A stretch of DNA of 64,000 nt from Glycine soja. Taxonomy: Eukaryota > Streptophyta > Magnoliopsida > Fabales > Fabaceae. Positions 44,949-56,671 of this stretch are shown piece by piece. The translations under genes were made by a program, and so were the position numbers. The notes beneath the pieces were generated by a model. The model made no database searches. It was not told the DNA's origin and was given only the letters and a program-made list of their open reading frames with translations. Where the stretch lies: the NCBI RefSeq assembly GCF_004193775.1, contig NC_041008.1:11365731-11429730 (forward strand), read 5' to 3'. Every line of letters starts with the position of its first letter. The first letter of the stretch is position 1.

Positions 44949-47066
44949 CTACAAAACATAAAAAACATCATCAATGCTCTGTGTGACGTCTTTGTCGAGC
45001 CCTAACACTTCCATCTGCGCTGGCACCCCCCTGGCGATCCTGAGGCAATCTTGCATGATATCATGTAACTTTGTGCCTGCAGTGACCATCCTAAGGTTGA
45101 GCACACGCTCCAACCTTTCTACGATCGTCTCATAGCCTTCATAATCATCCTGTGACAGTCATAAAAAAACATTTATTACAAAATTTAAAATAAATAACAA
45201 TTCAAAAAACATTAAACGCGCAACTTATCTTACCACTGCATGTCGAGGGGGGTCAAATGCCACTGGAACCTCTGGGATGTCCGACTGGATGCAGTCCTCA
45301 TGGTCTGTGGCAGGTGGATGTCTTGGATGATCACCTTCCTGGGTCGATATCATGAATGGGTGAGATATCTGGAAAAACCACTCCATGTAATCCACAGATA
45401 CCTGCCCAGGCACTACACAAATGTCACCCACAGCTGCTACGTGGTCTGAGAAATGCATCCACCTGTCATCTATATCATCATATGACAACAAAGTGTTAAT
45501 AGGCGGTGGAGGGATGCTTTGAATGTACCCAAACTGGCGTAGCACCCTCTCCGGTCGAACTGTGACCACCATAGGACCCTATCTCAGCTGACCCTAGAAC
45601 AATGAAATCAGCTCAAACCCCCTAACCCCTCGATGGTCACTGTAAGGCAACCAGCACACGTTTGTGACCATCAAAGCATCACAACATGCCTGGTACGGCG
45701 CTCCTGTAATTCCCTTCATACGCACCTTCATCATTAGCCACCGGGAGGCACGTGGGGACGTCTCCTCGTACGCATCATCAGTGATGCACTGATGCACACT
45801 CAGAAAGTGCTCATAGATCCAGCACTACAAAAGAAAATTAGGTTAACATAACATAAAAACATGTTTACATCATAATCTAATGTAACATATTACGAACACA
45901 AAATTTACCTGTAATAAAGTAAGGTACCCCCCAATCTGTCGTGTCGTGGTCCTAGAAGCTTCATCTAACTGGTCATACATATGAACCAGGGCGGCAGCTC
46001 CCCAGGCATAGCCCCCACTCTGACCTAGGTCGTGAAAAGCCGCTAGATGCACCACATGAACATTTGCTGCACTCTTGTTAGAAAAAAGAGTGCAACCGAC
46101 CAGGTGCAAGAGATAAGCACGAACTGCTACAATCCATCGTCGTGCCTGGCATCTCATCTCATAGATCTCCCGAACCCAAGAGAGGCGTACATATGGCCCG
46201 CCTGCTCATATTGTCTCGGCTCTAGCCTCCTCACCGGACACCTCAAGCAATTCCATCAACAAAAATACCGCCTCGTCCATAGAAAGAGCCTCGAAGCTGT
46301 GGAAGGCGCCACTAATAGGCAAATGGAGGAGTGACGACACATCATCTAGTGTGATCATCAACTCTCCTACTAGAAGGTGGAAGGTGCTGGTCTCCCTGTG
46401 CCTCCTCTCCACAAATGCGAATATAAGTCCAGGATCGCCGGTTACAACTTAACACCCGATCAATGGACTTAATCTTGTGGCGGCAACCAACTTCAATCTT
46501 AGGCACTGGCCTCCCAATTAATGCCACCTTCCTCCCGTGCGACACCAACTTCAGCTCAGGACGCTCCTGAATTGAAGTACAAATCATTCCAAATATACAA
46601 ATTTCAAACAAATCAAGAAGAAGAAAAAATTAATAAATTATAATACCTGCCCAGTCCAAATGGCATCTGCAACATGCTCCGCAAATGAAGTCAGCACTGA
46701 TGGGTCACGTGGACCACCAGGGAATCCCTCATCAGCATGTGACCCCTTAGCACCATCACGACCTAAGTCCTCTGCAACAGTCGCATCTACATCCGCGGTC
46801 ATCTGAGGCGCATCTTCACTCATCTGAGGAACATCGTCAGCCATATGAGGGACATCCTCAGTCATCTGAGGAACATCCTTCGCCATATGAGGTACTTCCT
46901 CAGTCACCTGAGAAACACCTTCATCAACTGCAATATGTACCCGTTGCCTACGGACTGATGCAGTAGGCCTACGCCTCCAGGGAACATCAACTACATCATG
47001 CTCATCCTGTCTACCTCTGCCTATAACCCTAGCTAAAGCACAACCTAAACCTCGTGTTCTAACCAT
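44949..47066 (-). pseudogene. Plant mobile domain (MAIN/MAIL1-like) gene inside the MULE, broken
   Basis: Four exons on the minus strand: 47066-46647, 46566-45909, 45834-45234 and 45149-44949, all with GT-AG borders. The N-terminus starts MVRTRGLGCALARVIGRGRQ and carries a short-period DVPxM repeat. The mobile domain shows TSTFHLLVGELMITLDDVSS, LLHLPISGAFHSFE, GGPYVRLSWVREIYE, TRQIGGYLTLLQ, YMEWFFQISHPFM and a C-terminal VTAGTKLHDIMQDC. Plant mobile domain proteins (MAIN, MAIL1) act with a PP7-type phosphatase in genome stability, and relatives are frequent in transposons. In-frame stops occur at about 46212, 45594 and 45575, and a frameshift lies near 46430. This copy is decayed. Confidence 0.8.
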
Positions 47067-47792
47067 GATCTACAAATCATGAAGAACACATATTTTTTTG
47101 GGTCAAATAAACTATTCATATAATTAAAAACCTACATATATTTACATAAATCTTCAGCCTTACGTTATAAACCCTAATCACACTACCCTAAGCATTGTTG
47201 ACTACCCTAAACTAAACCCTACACACTCAACCACTAAACATATATCTTACACTCAACTAGGTCCTAACCCTAATACCAAATTTTTTATGCAAATATAAAA
47301 AAACAAAAATTTAACCTAATATATAATATTTAATTAATTTTTTTTACTTACCACCATGAAAGCATAAATATTTCAATTATTACAAAACAAAACGTACACA
47401 AATTAATTTATAAAAAAAATAACTTCATTTATAAAAAAAAAAACAAAACTAATTTTAAAAAAAAAAATAATTCCCTCTTCCGGAGAAGCTACCGGAAGAA
47501 CTTCTTCTGGGGCGCACAAAACGTTTCAGGTTCGCTTTTTTCAGACGATTTCGAAGTCTTCTATCCTAAAGCCAGCTTCTCCTAAACTAAATAAATAGTG
47601 AACCTACGAGGGGAGGGGAGATAGGGGATACTAACCTTGACGGCAGAAACACAGCAATGGCACCACAAAAGCTTCACAAACAAACGGAAATGGCAGCTTG
47701 GACGCGCGGAGGAAGAAGGAAGGAAGAAAAGAAAGAAAGTAGAAAGATGGGGGGAGCCTGTGGGTGCGCGTTTACTTTAAAATTTTAAGCTA
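47067..47792. other. MULE right subterminal region
   Basis: AT-rich DNA upstream of the mobile-domain gene, with CTTCCGGAGAAGC/CCGGAAGAACTTCTTC at 47466-47502, similar to the palindromes near the left end. It presumably includes the promoter of the mobile-domain gene. Confidence 0.5.
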
Positions 47793-47851
47793 AGGACAAT
47801 TTTGCCCATTCACATAATTGTTGGGTGCACCTAGCATGTCCCTAGTCTCTT

Positions 47852-48966
47852 TTTTCCTTCTGTTTAATCGGGTGCGAGTTGGATAATGGTTTTGTGTGCT
47901 CAGCCCTATGTTTCACTGTGATCCATGTTAAAACAAATCTTGATACAGCTTGTCTGAAAAATTGAAACTCTACTTTTACACCCTTATGCAAAAGTTATAT
48001 CAACTAACATTGGAAAAAAAAACACACACACACACACCTACTGCTTAGGAATCAAAGAATTAGGGACACAAGCTTTCACAAAAAGATTTATCAGTCTCAA
48101 CATTATTCACTTTCAAGTTCTTCACGTGTTCTTGTTATTTAGGACTTGAATATTTCATGAAGTTTGAAAGTTATCAATGTCTGTGGTTAACTAATTTAAT
48201 TAAGTCATGTTTTGATGTTCTTAAGTATTTTTTTTTTATTGTCAAACGTAATGTATAAAAGAAGTTTTTCAAAACTTAAAATAGGTCAGATATTTGCAAC
48301 CACTTCTCTAAATTTTATGTTTCATAACTCTTAAATAATATGTGATGAAAATAAATTGAAATAACAATTTCAGAAATTAAAATATAACAATATTTTCATG
48401 CATTGCACATGTCACCATTATAATTTAAATTATGGGAAGGACTGATAATACTACATCCATTTTAGTAGCTATAATATTTAAAAAACAAAATGTTAATTAT
48501 TTTTTTTTAGCAAAAGACAGATTGACAAATTAAAGACATAAGTACTGTAAGCAAAATATATATGTGATGTGACATGATAAAAAATAATTTACAAGTGCCA
48601 ATAAAATATATAATATGTAGATATAGTTTAGAATGGATAGAGATATAAAAGCTGACATTTTGGGTCCACATATGGGTGCAAATTCTTGTATTATTTATCT
48701 TTATTTATTATTTCATTTTTATTATAGGCTCAATTAAGTTAAATGGGTTGAACTATTCTTTATTCATAACAATTTTTTTAGTCATTTAAAAAAAAGAATA
48801 AAAGGATGAGTTTTGACATTTAATAAATATGTAACAAAATGAAATTTGTTAACGGACTCTTTGTAAAACATGTAGAAAATATTTTAGGACAAAAGCATAA
48901 CCTCCAAAAACTTATGTATTTGTTTAATTTATATATCTATTGTTTCACTCTATGATATTTAATGGT
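47852..48966. other. AT-rich intergenic stretch
   Basis: No gene supported. A short (CA)n run lies at 48018-48036. Confidence 0.5.
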
Positions 48967-49399
48967 CCCTATTTTTTAAAATAGTTTTATCTTTTAATTT
49001 TAATTCTTAGTATTTATTTCAATTCTAAACCTCACACATAATTGATAAAAAAAGAAAAGCAAATCCAAATTAATTATATAAGAAACAATTTCAATTCCTT
49101 AAAATAAAAAATACCAACAGACAAATTATGCAAGTGCCTGTCTTTCGGCCAGTAGAATATAAGTGAATTTGTTTAACTTACCCTATTTTTTAAAATAGTT
49201 TTATCTTTTAATTTTTATTCTTACTATTTATTTCAATTCTTAACCTCACACATAATTGATTAAAAAAAAAAGCAAATCCAAATTAATTATATAAGAAACA
49301 ATTTCAATTCCTTAAAATAAAAAAAGAGTAACAACAGACATATTATGCAAGTGCCTGTCTTTTGGCCAGTAGTATATAAGTGAATTTGTTTAACTTACC
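48967..49399. repeat. Tandem duplication, two copies of about 214 bp
   Basis: Copy 1 is 48967-49180 and copy 2 49181-49399. Both start CCCTATTTTTTAAAATAG and end near AAGTGAATTTGTTTAACTTA. Differences are few (for example CTTTCGG versus CTTTTGG). It lies 3' of the glycosyltransferase gene. Confidence 0.9.
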
Positions 49400-49582
49400 C
49401 AAGAAAAAAAAGAGTTCAACTCTATAAAATATTATTGGTGCAATTAGTTATGTTCTTCAACATTATTATGCAATTTTCTTAATTGCATCAATAATTTTCT
49501 CTGATTTTGTTTAATTCCATTTTTTGTTGAAATATATTTTTCAATCACAATATAAGTTGTATTAATTGTGCAAAAGTTTAAG

Positions 49583-51333
49583 TTACATTATGCAACCCCC
49601 CAAGCTTAAGTTTTTCCACTTTAATGCCAACTGTGTTAGGGTCATTGTTGAGGAGGATCCATCATCCTTCAATGCATCAGCAGCAGCACCTTTCAACTTT
49701 TTCATTCTCTGGCGAATTCCCTCACCTTCTTGCCCCACCAGTAGATTCTTTATGACCCTACCTATCTCTTCCCTTTCCACAATCCCCTTCTCATTTACCT
49801 TAGCCCTAAGAGCCACTTTCAAACCATCAGTTAACAAAACAGCATTCATCTTTTGCTCGGCAAAGAGTGGCCATGCTATTAGTGGAATCCCATACACAAC
49901 ACTTTCAAGTGTGGAGTTCCAACCACAGTGGCATAGGAACCCACCAATTGCACCATGAGCAAGGATTTGAACCTGAGATGCCCAATAAGGTACCACCAAA
50001 CCACGCCCTTGTGTTCTCTTCAAAAACCCATTTGGTAAAAATTCTGAAGGGTCCTCATTTTTAGCACCAATGTCCGCAATAATGCCAAACTTGTTTGGTG
50101 GTCTTAACACCCACAAGAATCTTTGACCACTCAATTCCAAACCCCAAGCAAGCTCGTTTATTTGATCTTGAGAAAGTGTGCCACCACTTCCAAAGGAAAC
50201 ATATAAGACAGAATTGTGTTGTTGCTTGTCCAACCATCTCAAACATTCTGTGTCACTTCCTTGATCATTGCATGACTCCTTTTGCACAAGGGGTCCTATT
50301 GCATATACAGAAGGGATTCCTCTTCCCTCTTCTTGTTGCAAGGCCCTTATGGTCTCTTCTTCCATCTCAAAAAAGTTGTTAACCAATATACCATCAGCTA
50401 AATAGAATCTTTCATTACCTTCAAAAAAATTATTATGTATCATTAACTAAATATATTTTAAATTATTCTCGTAGTGGACCCAAAGATTGAAACTTTTGAA
50501 AATATCTAAAAAGTCTCACCACGAAAAAATTATTGCATGGTTGGAACTAACATAACCCAATTAATCTCTACATGATACATAATATAGTGAAATCAGTTAT
50601 TTTTTTGTAAATTGAAAGGCTTAACTAACCATAGACATGTAGTTTTAGGAAATAATCTAATAATTTGTTTTATATTAGAGAGTGAGAAACCCTAATTAAA
50701 CTAGTTATCAAAGAGAAAATAAATATAGAACCTATCATTACCTTCAAGAAATTGCTTGTATGCTACACCTGATCGATCTTGAAGAGGGTCAGGTAGATCA
50801 GTCCCACGAATTGGTATGCAACCAGGAATCTCTATAGGTTCTGATAGGTCTCTGTACTCACCAGTAATTGTCTTGTCTAGCATGGAAGAATACAAGCACA
50901 GTGATAGTAACATAGCCGTGGATGGGAAATATGTGTAGGACAAGATATTGAGTTCCTTGCCAAAGGGTAACACTTGTGTTACCAAACCGTCAGAAATGAT
51001 TGCAACGAGGTTTGAGCTAGAATGTAGTGTCTTCAATGCATCATGGATTAGTGGTAGAGAACGAGAGATGGTGACTTGAACTAGGATTGCGGGGTGAGTA
51101 TCATGTGGAAGGTCCTCCATGTTAATTGGTGGTAGGAACGTGTAGCTTATGTTTGAGGGAAGAGAATGAAAAAGGGCTTTGGTGTTGTTGCAAGGTGAAC
51201 CAAATGTAGGGTTGATGCATGTGACATGAATGTCACGGTGGAGATGAACTAGTCGCTTAGAGAACTCAAGAATTGAGCGTAGATGGCTGTATACTGGGAC
51301 TGAAACAATGGCTATGTGAGTTGTGACCTCCAT
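49583..51333 (-). CDS. UDP-glycosyltransferase, UGT72-like, one intron
   Basis: Encodes a family 1 glycosyltransferase that would move a sugar from UDP-sugar to a small phenolic or similar acceptor in the cytosol. Exons 51333-50742 and 50418-49583 give 475 residues, normal for UGT72. I chose the ATG at 51333 (MEVTTHIAIVSVPVYSHL) because relatives begin there; an in-frame ATG at 51369 would add 12 residues. The catalytic His is in THIAIVSVPVYSHLRS. The C-terminal PSPG box begins YWASQVQILAHGAIGGF and continues HCGWNSTLE then IAWPLFAEQ. The usual WAPQ is WASQ. The intron (50741-50419, 323 bp, phase 1) is flanked by a direct repeat. UGT72 genes are commonly intronless. The gene looks intact. Confidence 0.85.
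50419..50741 (-). other. Intron bounded by a direct repeat
   Basis: The sequence around the donor (50725-50750) and around the acceptor (50402-50427) is nearly the same, reading on the minus strand TGAAGGTAATGAxAGxTTCTA, with AG|GT inside both copies. Splicing AAG|GTAATG to TTGAAG|GTAATG keeps the frame through FLEGNERFYLADG. Confidence 0.75.
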
Positions 51334-51369
51334 TAGTTCAAATGTAATTTGATCACATAATGTGGACAT

Positions 51370-51905
51370 GGTTTATAGAAACATTGATGAATTTATAGAA
51401 AGAGTTATTCACTCCCTTTCTCTCTTGGTTTGAATGAAATATATACTATACGCAAATACAAACTGAAGGATTTGAGGATTGTACCGTAAAGCCACCATAA
51501 ATTGTTGCAAATTAAAGTGAACTGGAGTTATCGGTCTGTGGAAATTCATTGAACTGATTCTACAGATTATGTTACATTTTCATTTGAGTTCATGTTTCAT
51601 GAAGACATAACATAATTAATAATTGCACGCATATCTTTGTTTTGAGTTTTGAAAATGTGAGAGTTACGTGAAAAATCTTTGATAAACTAGTGACTTCGAT
51701 AAAAAAAAAATACTGAAACTGACAAGCTTTTAGAAATTAGAAGGGTCTCTTTATAAAAAAAAAGAAGAACATATTAGTTGAAAAAATAACGCTAACTAAT
51801 ATTTTTAGAACATTAATTAAAAAATATAATAAATATAATTTATCTTAGGTGAAATTGATTACATGAATTACCTAAATAAAATTTTGACAAAATAGTATTT
51901 AATAT
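51370..51905 (-). promoter_or_regulatory. Upstream region of the glycosyltransferase gene
   Basis: A TATA-like TATAGTATATATT (minus strand, 51434-51448) lies 65-80 bp before the first ATG. No other element is claimed. A copia fragment begins about 0.5 kb upstream. Confidence 0.4.
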
Positions 51906-52068
51906 TATCTGGAAAGTTAAAACTGTGAAGGCTGAAGAAGGTTGATAGTAATGGCTGGAGGTAGGTACCCCTGAAAATTATTTTTCTTTGCTTCTGCTGA
52001 TTGATCTGAATGTGTTGTTTATGGTTGTTAATGTGTTTAGACTAGTACGTTGATGTTTTTTATTTTTT
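51906..52068 (+). repeat. Short direct repeat flanking the copia fragment, left copy
   Basis: About 160 bp (TCTGGAAAGTTAAAACTGTG to TTTTTTATTTTTTGA) repeated at 54569-54727. It is followed directly by TATCAGAGCC (52071-52080), which resembles the copia primer site, so this may be the end of a short LTR. Confidence 0.6.
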
Positions 52069-52069
52069 G

Positions 52070-53298
52070 ATATCAGAGCCTTATTTGTCTTTGTCTTGCT
52101 TCTTTTGACACTCATATGTTGTTTTTTTAGATATGGGCACTCTATTTTTGAACATTTTAATCCATATTAAGACTGAAATCATATTGGAATCGATTTCCTT
52201 TTTTATCTGTGATTTAAAATGATAATTTTGGCTTTGTATATGGCTGAAACCATTAGGTTTCCATTCAGGTCCATGGGTCACAATCGGTCAAAAGCGACCT
52301 AGCTCAAGGTTGAAGACAATGATACACTATTATTGTACGCTATTATTGCATTGACATTTGTAAACACCAGTTGATTTCAATGCGGGCCATGGTTGGCTAA
52401 TATTTTGGAATTTTCCGTGAAGGCCCATTGAGTTTTGGCTGGCCCACAGTTTTTCAAAATTCACTATTTGTTTGTAAAAAAAAAAAAAAAAAAAGGAACT
52501 TCTACGTTGCCAGCCATATACATGCATTACAATTAAAGGTTTTTGTGAAATACCTTAACATCTTTAATTAATAATTAATAATATCATGTTGCTCATAATT
52601 TATTTATTTATGTACTAAATTGATTTAGTTATGAATTATATGTTTAAACTATTTATTTATTTAGTTTAATTGTATGTTTAATTTTTTATATTTATTTAAG
52701 CATGCAATATTGAGTTATAAAAAAAATTATGCACGTTAAAATTAATGATTAAAGAGCTTGCGTGGTTTCTTTTATTGAATATGATATGCATATATTATTT
52801 ATTTATTTCTTGAATTTTGTATGTATGATTTTATGATTATTGTACATGCAAAATTATGTTAAATAATATTTATGTAATGTTATTCAATTATTTGCATTAT
52901 TAAAAATGTTATGCAAATATTTAACTCTTTATTAAGAATTAATTAATGTTAATTGATTAAAGAATAGTCACAACATCTTTAATTGATTAGGTTTATATAT
53001 ATTAAGTGTTAAAATCACATATAAAATAATAGTTATGATGAATCATATGTAATATAATATAATCTGCCCACATGAATTTTATTATATTTGTATGACTAAT
53101 TAAGATAAAATATCAGGTTATATTTTTTAATTTACCCACAAAAATTAGGAAAAAAAAGGAACTTTATTTGATAGTTTCATCATAAATTTGAATCTAATTG
53201 AGTAGGACTTTAGCCCACAAGCAAGTTTTATGTCACTAGGTTCATAAACTAATGCATATTTTACATGGTAAAACATAATATTTTATTTAGTCTTAAAT
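52070..53298. other. Noncoding leader of the copia fragment
   Basis: AT-rich, with a run of about 20 A at 52475-52495 and no coding potential. Confidence 0.45.
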
Positions 53299-54530
53299 TA
53301 TGAATAATGAGAATGTATGTTTGAACTCTACAGTTCATCAATCTGCGAGCATTCCTAGTATTAAGTGTGATATTCCTGAATTGAAAGGGGACAATTATAA
53401 GGTTTGGAGGGAAAAAATTCTCCTTCATCTAGGCTGGATGGATATTGACTATGCCATTAGAAAAAATGAACCATCAGGTATATATTACTGAAACTAGCAC
53501 TCTTGATGTTATTGATCTTTATGAAAAATGAGACAGATCTAATTGCTTCTCTGTGATGTTCATAAAAACCAATATATCTGCTAGTATTCGTAGTTTTGTC
53601 GATCAACATGAAAAGGTCAAGGATCTTTTGAAGGCCATTGATGATCAATTTGTTACATTTGATAAGGCCCTTGCTAGCACCCTTATAATGAAATTCTAAT
53701 CCTTAAAGCTCCATGGGATAAGAGGAACGCATGATCACATTATGCACATGAAGGATATAGTGGCTCAATTGAAAACCTTGAAAGTTACCATGTTAGATTC
53801 TTTCCTAGTACACTACATTTTATGTACTCTACCTGTGCAATATGCCCCTTTCAAAATCTCTTATAACACACATAAGGATAAGTGGTCAATTAATGAGCTA
53901 TTAACTATGTGTGTTTAAGAAGAGGAAAGGTTAATAATGAAATATGGTGAAAGTGCATATTTGACTGCTCAGGAAAAGAAGAAAAGGGATCAAGCCAAGA
54001 ATAAAGGCAAGATTCATGCTCAGCTAGTCATAAAGAAAGAGTCAAAGTATTTCTTTTGCAAGAAAAAAGGGCACGTGAAGAAAGAATGCTCAAAATTTAA
54101 GACCTGACTCGACAAGAAAGGCACTCCATTTACTTTTATTTGTTATGAATCTAATATGATTAGTGTTAATCATAACACATGATGGATTGATTCTGGTTCT
54201 ACAATCCATGTTTCTAATACCTTGTAAGGTATGGAAAACCTAAGGAGGTCAATGGTAAGCGAGCAGTACATCTATTTAGGAGGCAAGATAAGCTTACATG
54301 TGGAAGCCATTGGGACATGTAGTTTAGTTTTAAGCAGCGGTTTTATTTTGTATTGAGAAAAGACATTTTATGTTCCAAGTTTTTCTAAGAATTTTATTTT
54401 TGTATCAAAACTTGCACCATTGGGTTTTTCCTTTAATTTTTCGGATTCTGGTTTTTCTTTAATTAATAAATTTGGAATTATTGGTTCTGGTGCTCTCAGT
54501 TTTGATCACGAAGCCTACTCCTCTCTTTAG
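53299..54530 (+). pseudogene. Ty1/copia gag-protease fragment, broken
   Basis: It opens with the ATG at 53300 and SIKCDIPELKGDNYKVWREK, then GWMDIDYAIRKNEP. Shifted frames continue with FIKTNISASIRSFVDQHE, DKWSINELLTMC and a complete knuckle CKKKGHVKKEC (54058-54093). The protease start WWIDSGSTIHVSNT (54182-54222) and FYVPSFSKNFIFVSKLAPL follow. At least six stops or shifts occur. It ends near 54530, before integrase. Confidence 0.75.
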
Positions 54531-54568
54531 ATAAAACACACCATCCAGTTTGAGTGAGTGAGGGTCTA

Positions 54569-54727
54569 GAAAGCTAAAATTGTGAAGGCTGAAGGTCGAT
54601 AACAATGGCTAGAGATAGGTACCTCTGAAATTATTTTTTTTTCTGCATCCGCTGTTTGATCTGAATGTGTTGTTTATGGTTGTTAACGTGTTTAGACCAA
54701 TACATTTATGTTTTTTATATTTGATTA
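54569..54727 (+). repeat. Short direct repeat flanking the copia fragment, right copy
   Basis: Copy of 51906-52068, with about 90% identity by eye (GTGAAGGCTGAAG, CTGAATGTGTTGTTTATGG shared). It abuts the start of the broken bHLH gene. Confidence 0.6.
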
Positions 54728-54734
54728 TCTACCA

Positions 54735-55327
54735 TACTACTACGAGAAACAACAACAACAACAACAAGAACACATGTTCTCTTCATTGCAAGAGCGCTTA
54801 CTACACCAACACTAGCATCCAATTTCCTAGATAAGTTTGTTGTGCCTTATCATAATTACTTCTCCTTCCAAGTAGAGGAACTCCAACAACAACTCTATGA
54901 GGTTCCACAATGTGGTAGTACTTGTGTGGATCTTCAATGTGAGAAGAAAGGTTGCGAGAGAATCGTATCTCCCCAGATCATAGCAATGAGAGAAAGGACA
55001 AGAAATATCACTGAGAAGACTCAACAACTTGGGAAGTTAATTCCTGGTGGACCAAAGATGAACATGGCTGAGATGCTTAATGCATCTACGAAGTATGTTA
55101 AGTTCCTTCAAGCCCAAGTTGGAATGCTTGAACTCGTGAACACAGTCGAGGTATGTAATGTTAACTTCTTGCCATAAGTTTTAATAAGTTTTAATCATGT
55201 GGGTCATAAAATGATGTTATGTCATGGAACTTCTTAATTTTACTTAATTTTAATTGCTTTTTAATATTGTCAATCTTTTCTTTCTTTTAATGATTTTAAT
55301 TTTCTTTTGCAGACAAATGCTTAATAG
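54735..55327 (+). pseudogene. bHLH transcription factor fragment (bHLH52-like) with eroded basic region
   Basis: The left end reads YYYEKQQQQQQEHMFSSLQE and a stop. A different frame from 54842 carries PYHNYFSFQVEELQQQLYEV. The bHLH part (54972-55150) reads SPQIIAMRERTRNITEKTQQ, LGKLIPGGPKMNMAEML and ASTKYVKFLQAQVGML. Relatives have ARRERRRKI in the basic region; here three basic residues are lost (Met, Thr, Asn). A donor GTCGAG|GTATG (55150) and an acceptor TTTTGCAG (55313) would give a tail of three residues and a stop. A central stretch present in relatives is missing. It is likely a pseudogene, although the helix-loop-helix part stays open. Confidence 0.65.
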
Positions 55328-56671
55328 AGTCTCTTGGTTTTGTGTGTGAATTAGTTCTTGTGTGTTGCTACATCAATATTTACTTTAAGAATCCAAATGC
55401 ATGTGTTTGCTCATTGCCTATTTGGTCATTCAGTGAGTGTGGACACTTTGCTTAGAATGAGAGTATGTTACATTGTTCACACAGCTTGATATCTAAAAGG
55501 TCGGTTTCGCTTAATCATCCACACTATTTCCGCATCTGATTAAGAGTATGTATAATGAGGTTTGTCTAATGTGTTGTTTAATTAAAAAATATTATTTTAA
55601 TGTGCTACATGTAATTTTTATAATCAGAGAGAATCGATTATATTAACAATTATATATTGTTCATGAATTATTTAACTTTAGGAGAGAAAAATATAATATT
55701 TATAAATTAAACAACTTGTTAATAAAAAATACCTATTAAAAAAATTAATTCAATCGTTTAAAATTAAAGTAATAAAAATTGTGTTGGTTATATCAACACA
55801 ACTAGAGATGATGCTCTAAAATTACGCAATGATCGGAATATACTCCGCAGATATTCTCGGCATAAGCCTCTCGAAAAGCTAATCTCCAAGATTTATCAAT
55901 TATATATTCAAGTAATTTATTTTTTAAATAAATATGTTTTTGTTTCTCATAGATTAATGAATATTTTTTAGCACTATTAATTTTTTTTTTCTGTTGCTAA
56001 TAAAACAAAAAAAAATATTTTTTATCTTTATAATTTTATTTTAGCCATTATAATAGATATTTTTATTTTTAATCCTAAAGTATGTATCGGTCTCTATCAA
56101 ATATTTTTTTAAAATAAATTAATACAAAATAAACAAAATATGATAAGGATTAAAATGAAATGATTAAAACAAAATAATAAAAATAAAAAATAATTTATTA
56201 TAAACTCAATTTAAAAAATATAAAACTATTAAAAACTCATCACAAAATTCATTAAAACCATGTTTGGATTTTGCACTGTAAAAGTATTTTTAATTTTATC
56301 AAATAGGACCCTTGCTTTTCCTTTTATTAGTTGGATTTACATTAGAACGTGTGCCACATAATTTCTAAGTACAAATCAATCATACATTATTTCATCATCA
56401 ATAAAGTGTGTTAGGATAAATATTAAAAAAATTATTTTTGAAAGGAATTAATTTTGGTTAAAATTAATTTTAAAATGATATAATTTATGTTTAAATATTT
56501 TATTATAAAATCAATTTAAAAATAAAAATTTTAAATTATTCTACAATATAATATCAAACATATGAACCAAACCAAATAAATACCCCCAAAAACACAAGTA
56601 ACCATGAACCATTCTTCCTCGCAACTTGTTCCATTTTTCTTCCTTCCTCATTCCTCACTTCCGTCCCGAAA
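55328..56671. other. AT-rich intergenic stretch and promoter of the histidine phosphatase gene
   Basis: No gene seen. The last 100 bp before 56672 hold the 5' leader of the next gene. Confidence 0.45.

Larger units (their letters stand above)
38445..47842. mobile_element. Complete Mutator-like element (MULE), 9398 bp, with OTU, PB1-like and mobile-domain genes
   Basis: The left end GGGAAATGCTAGGTGCACCC matches the reverse complement of the right end (GGGACATGCTAGGTGCACCC). About 46 of 50 bases agree over 38445-38494 and 47793-47842. A perfect 9-bp duplication, TAGTCTCTT, flanks it (38436-38444 and 47843-47851), as expected of Mutator insertion. Inside, left to right, are palindrome-rich subterminal DNA, a transposase-OTU gene (+), a PB1-like ORF (+), a 194-bp tandem repeat, a plant mobile domain gene (-), and subterminal DNA. 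Transposase and mobile-domain genes carry stops and frameshifts, so this copy is not autonomous as read. Confidence 0.93.

Noticed and set aside
49566..50382. Plus-strand frames over the glycosyltransferase
   Set aside because: Shadows of the minus-strand gene; no motif.
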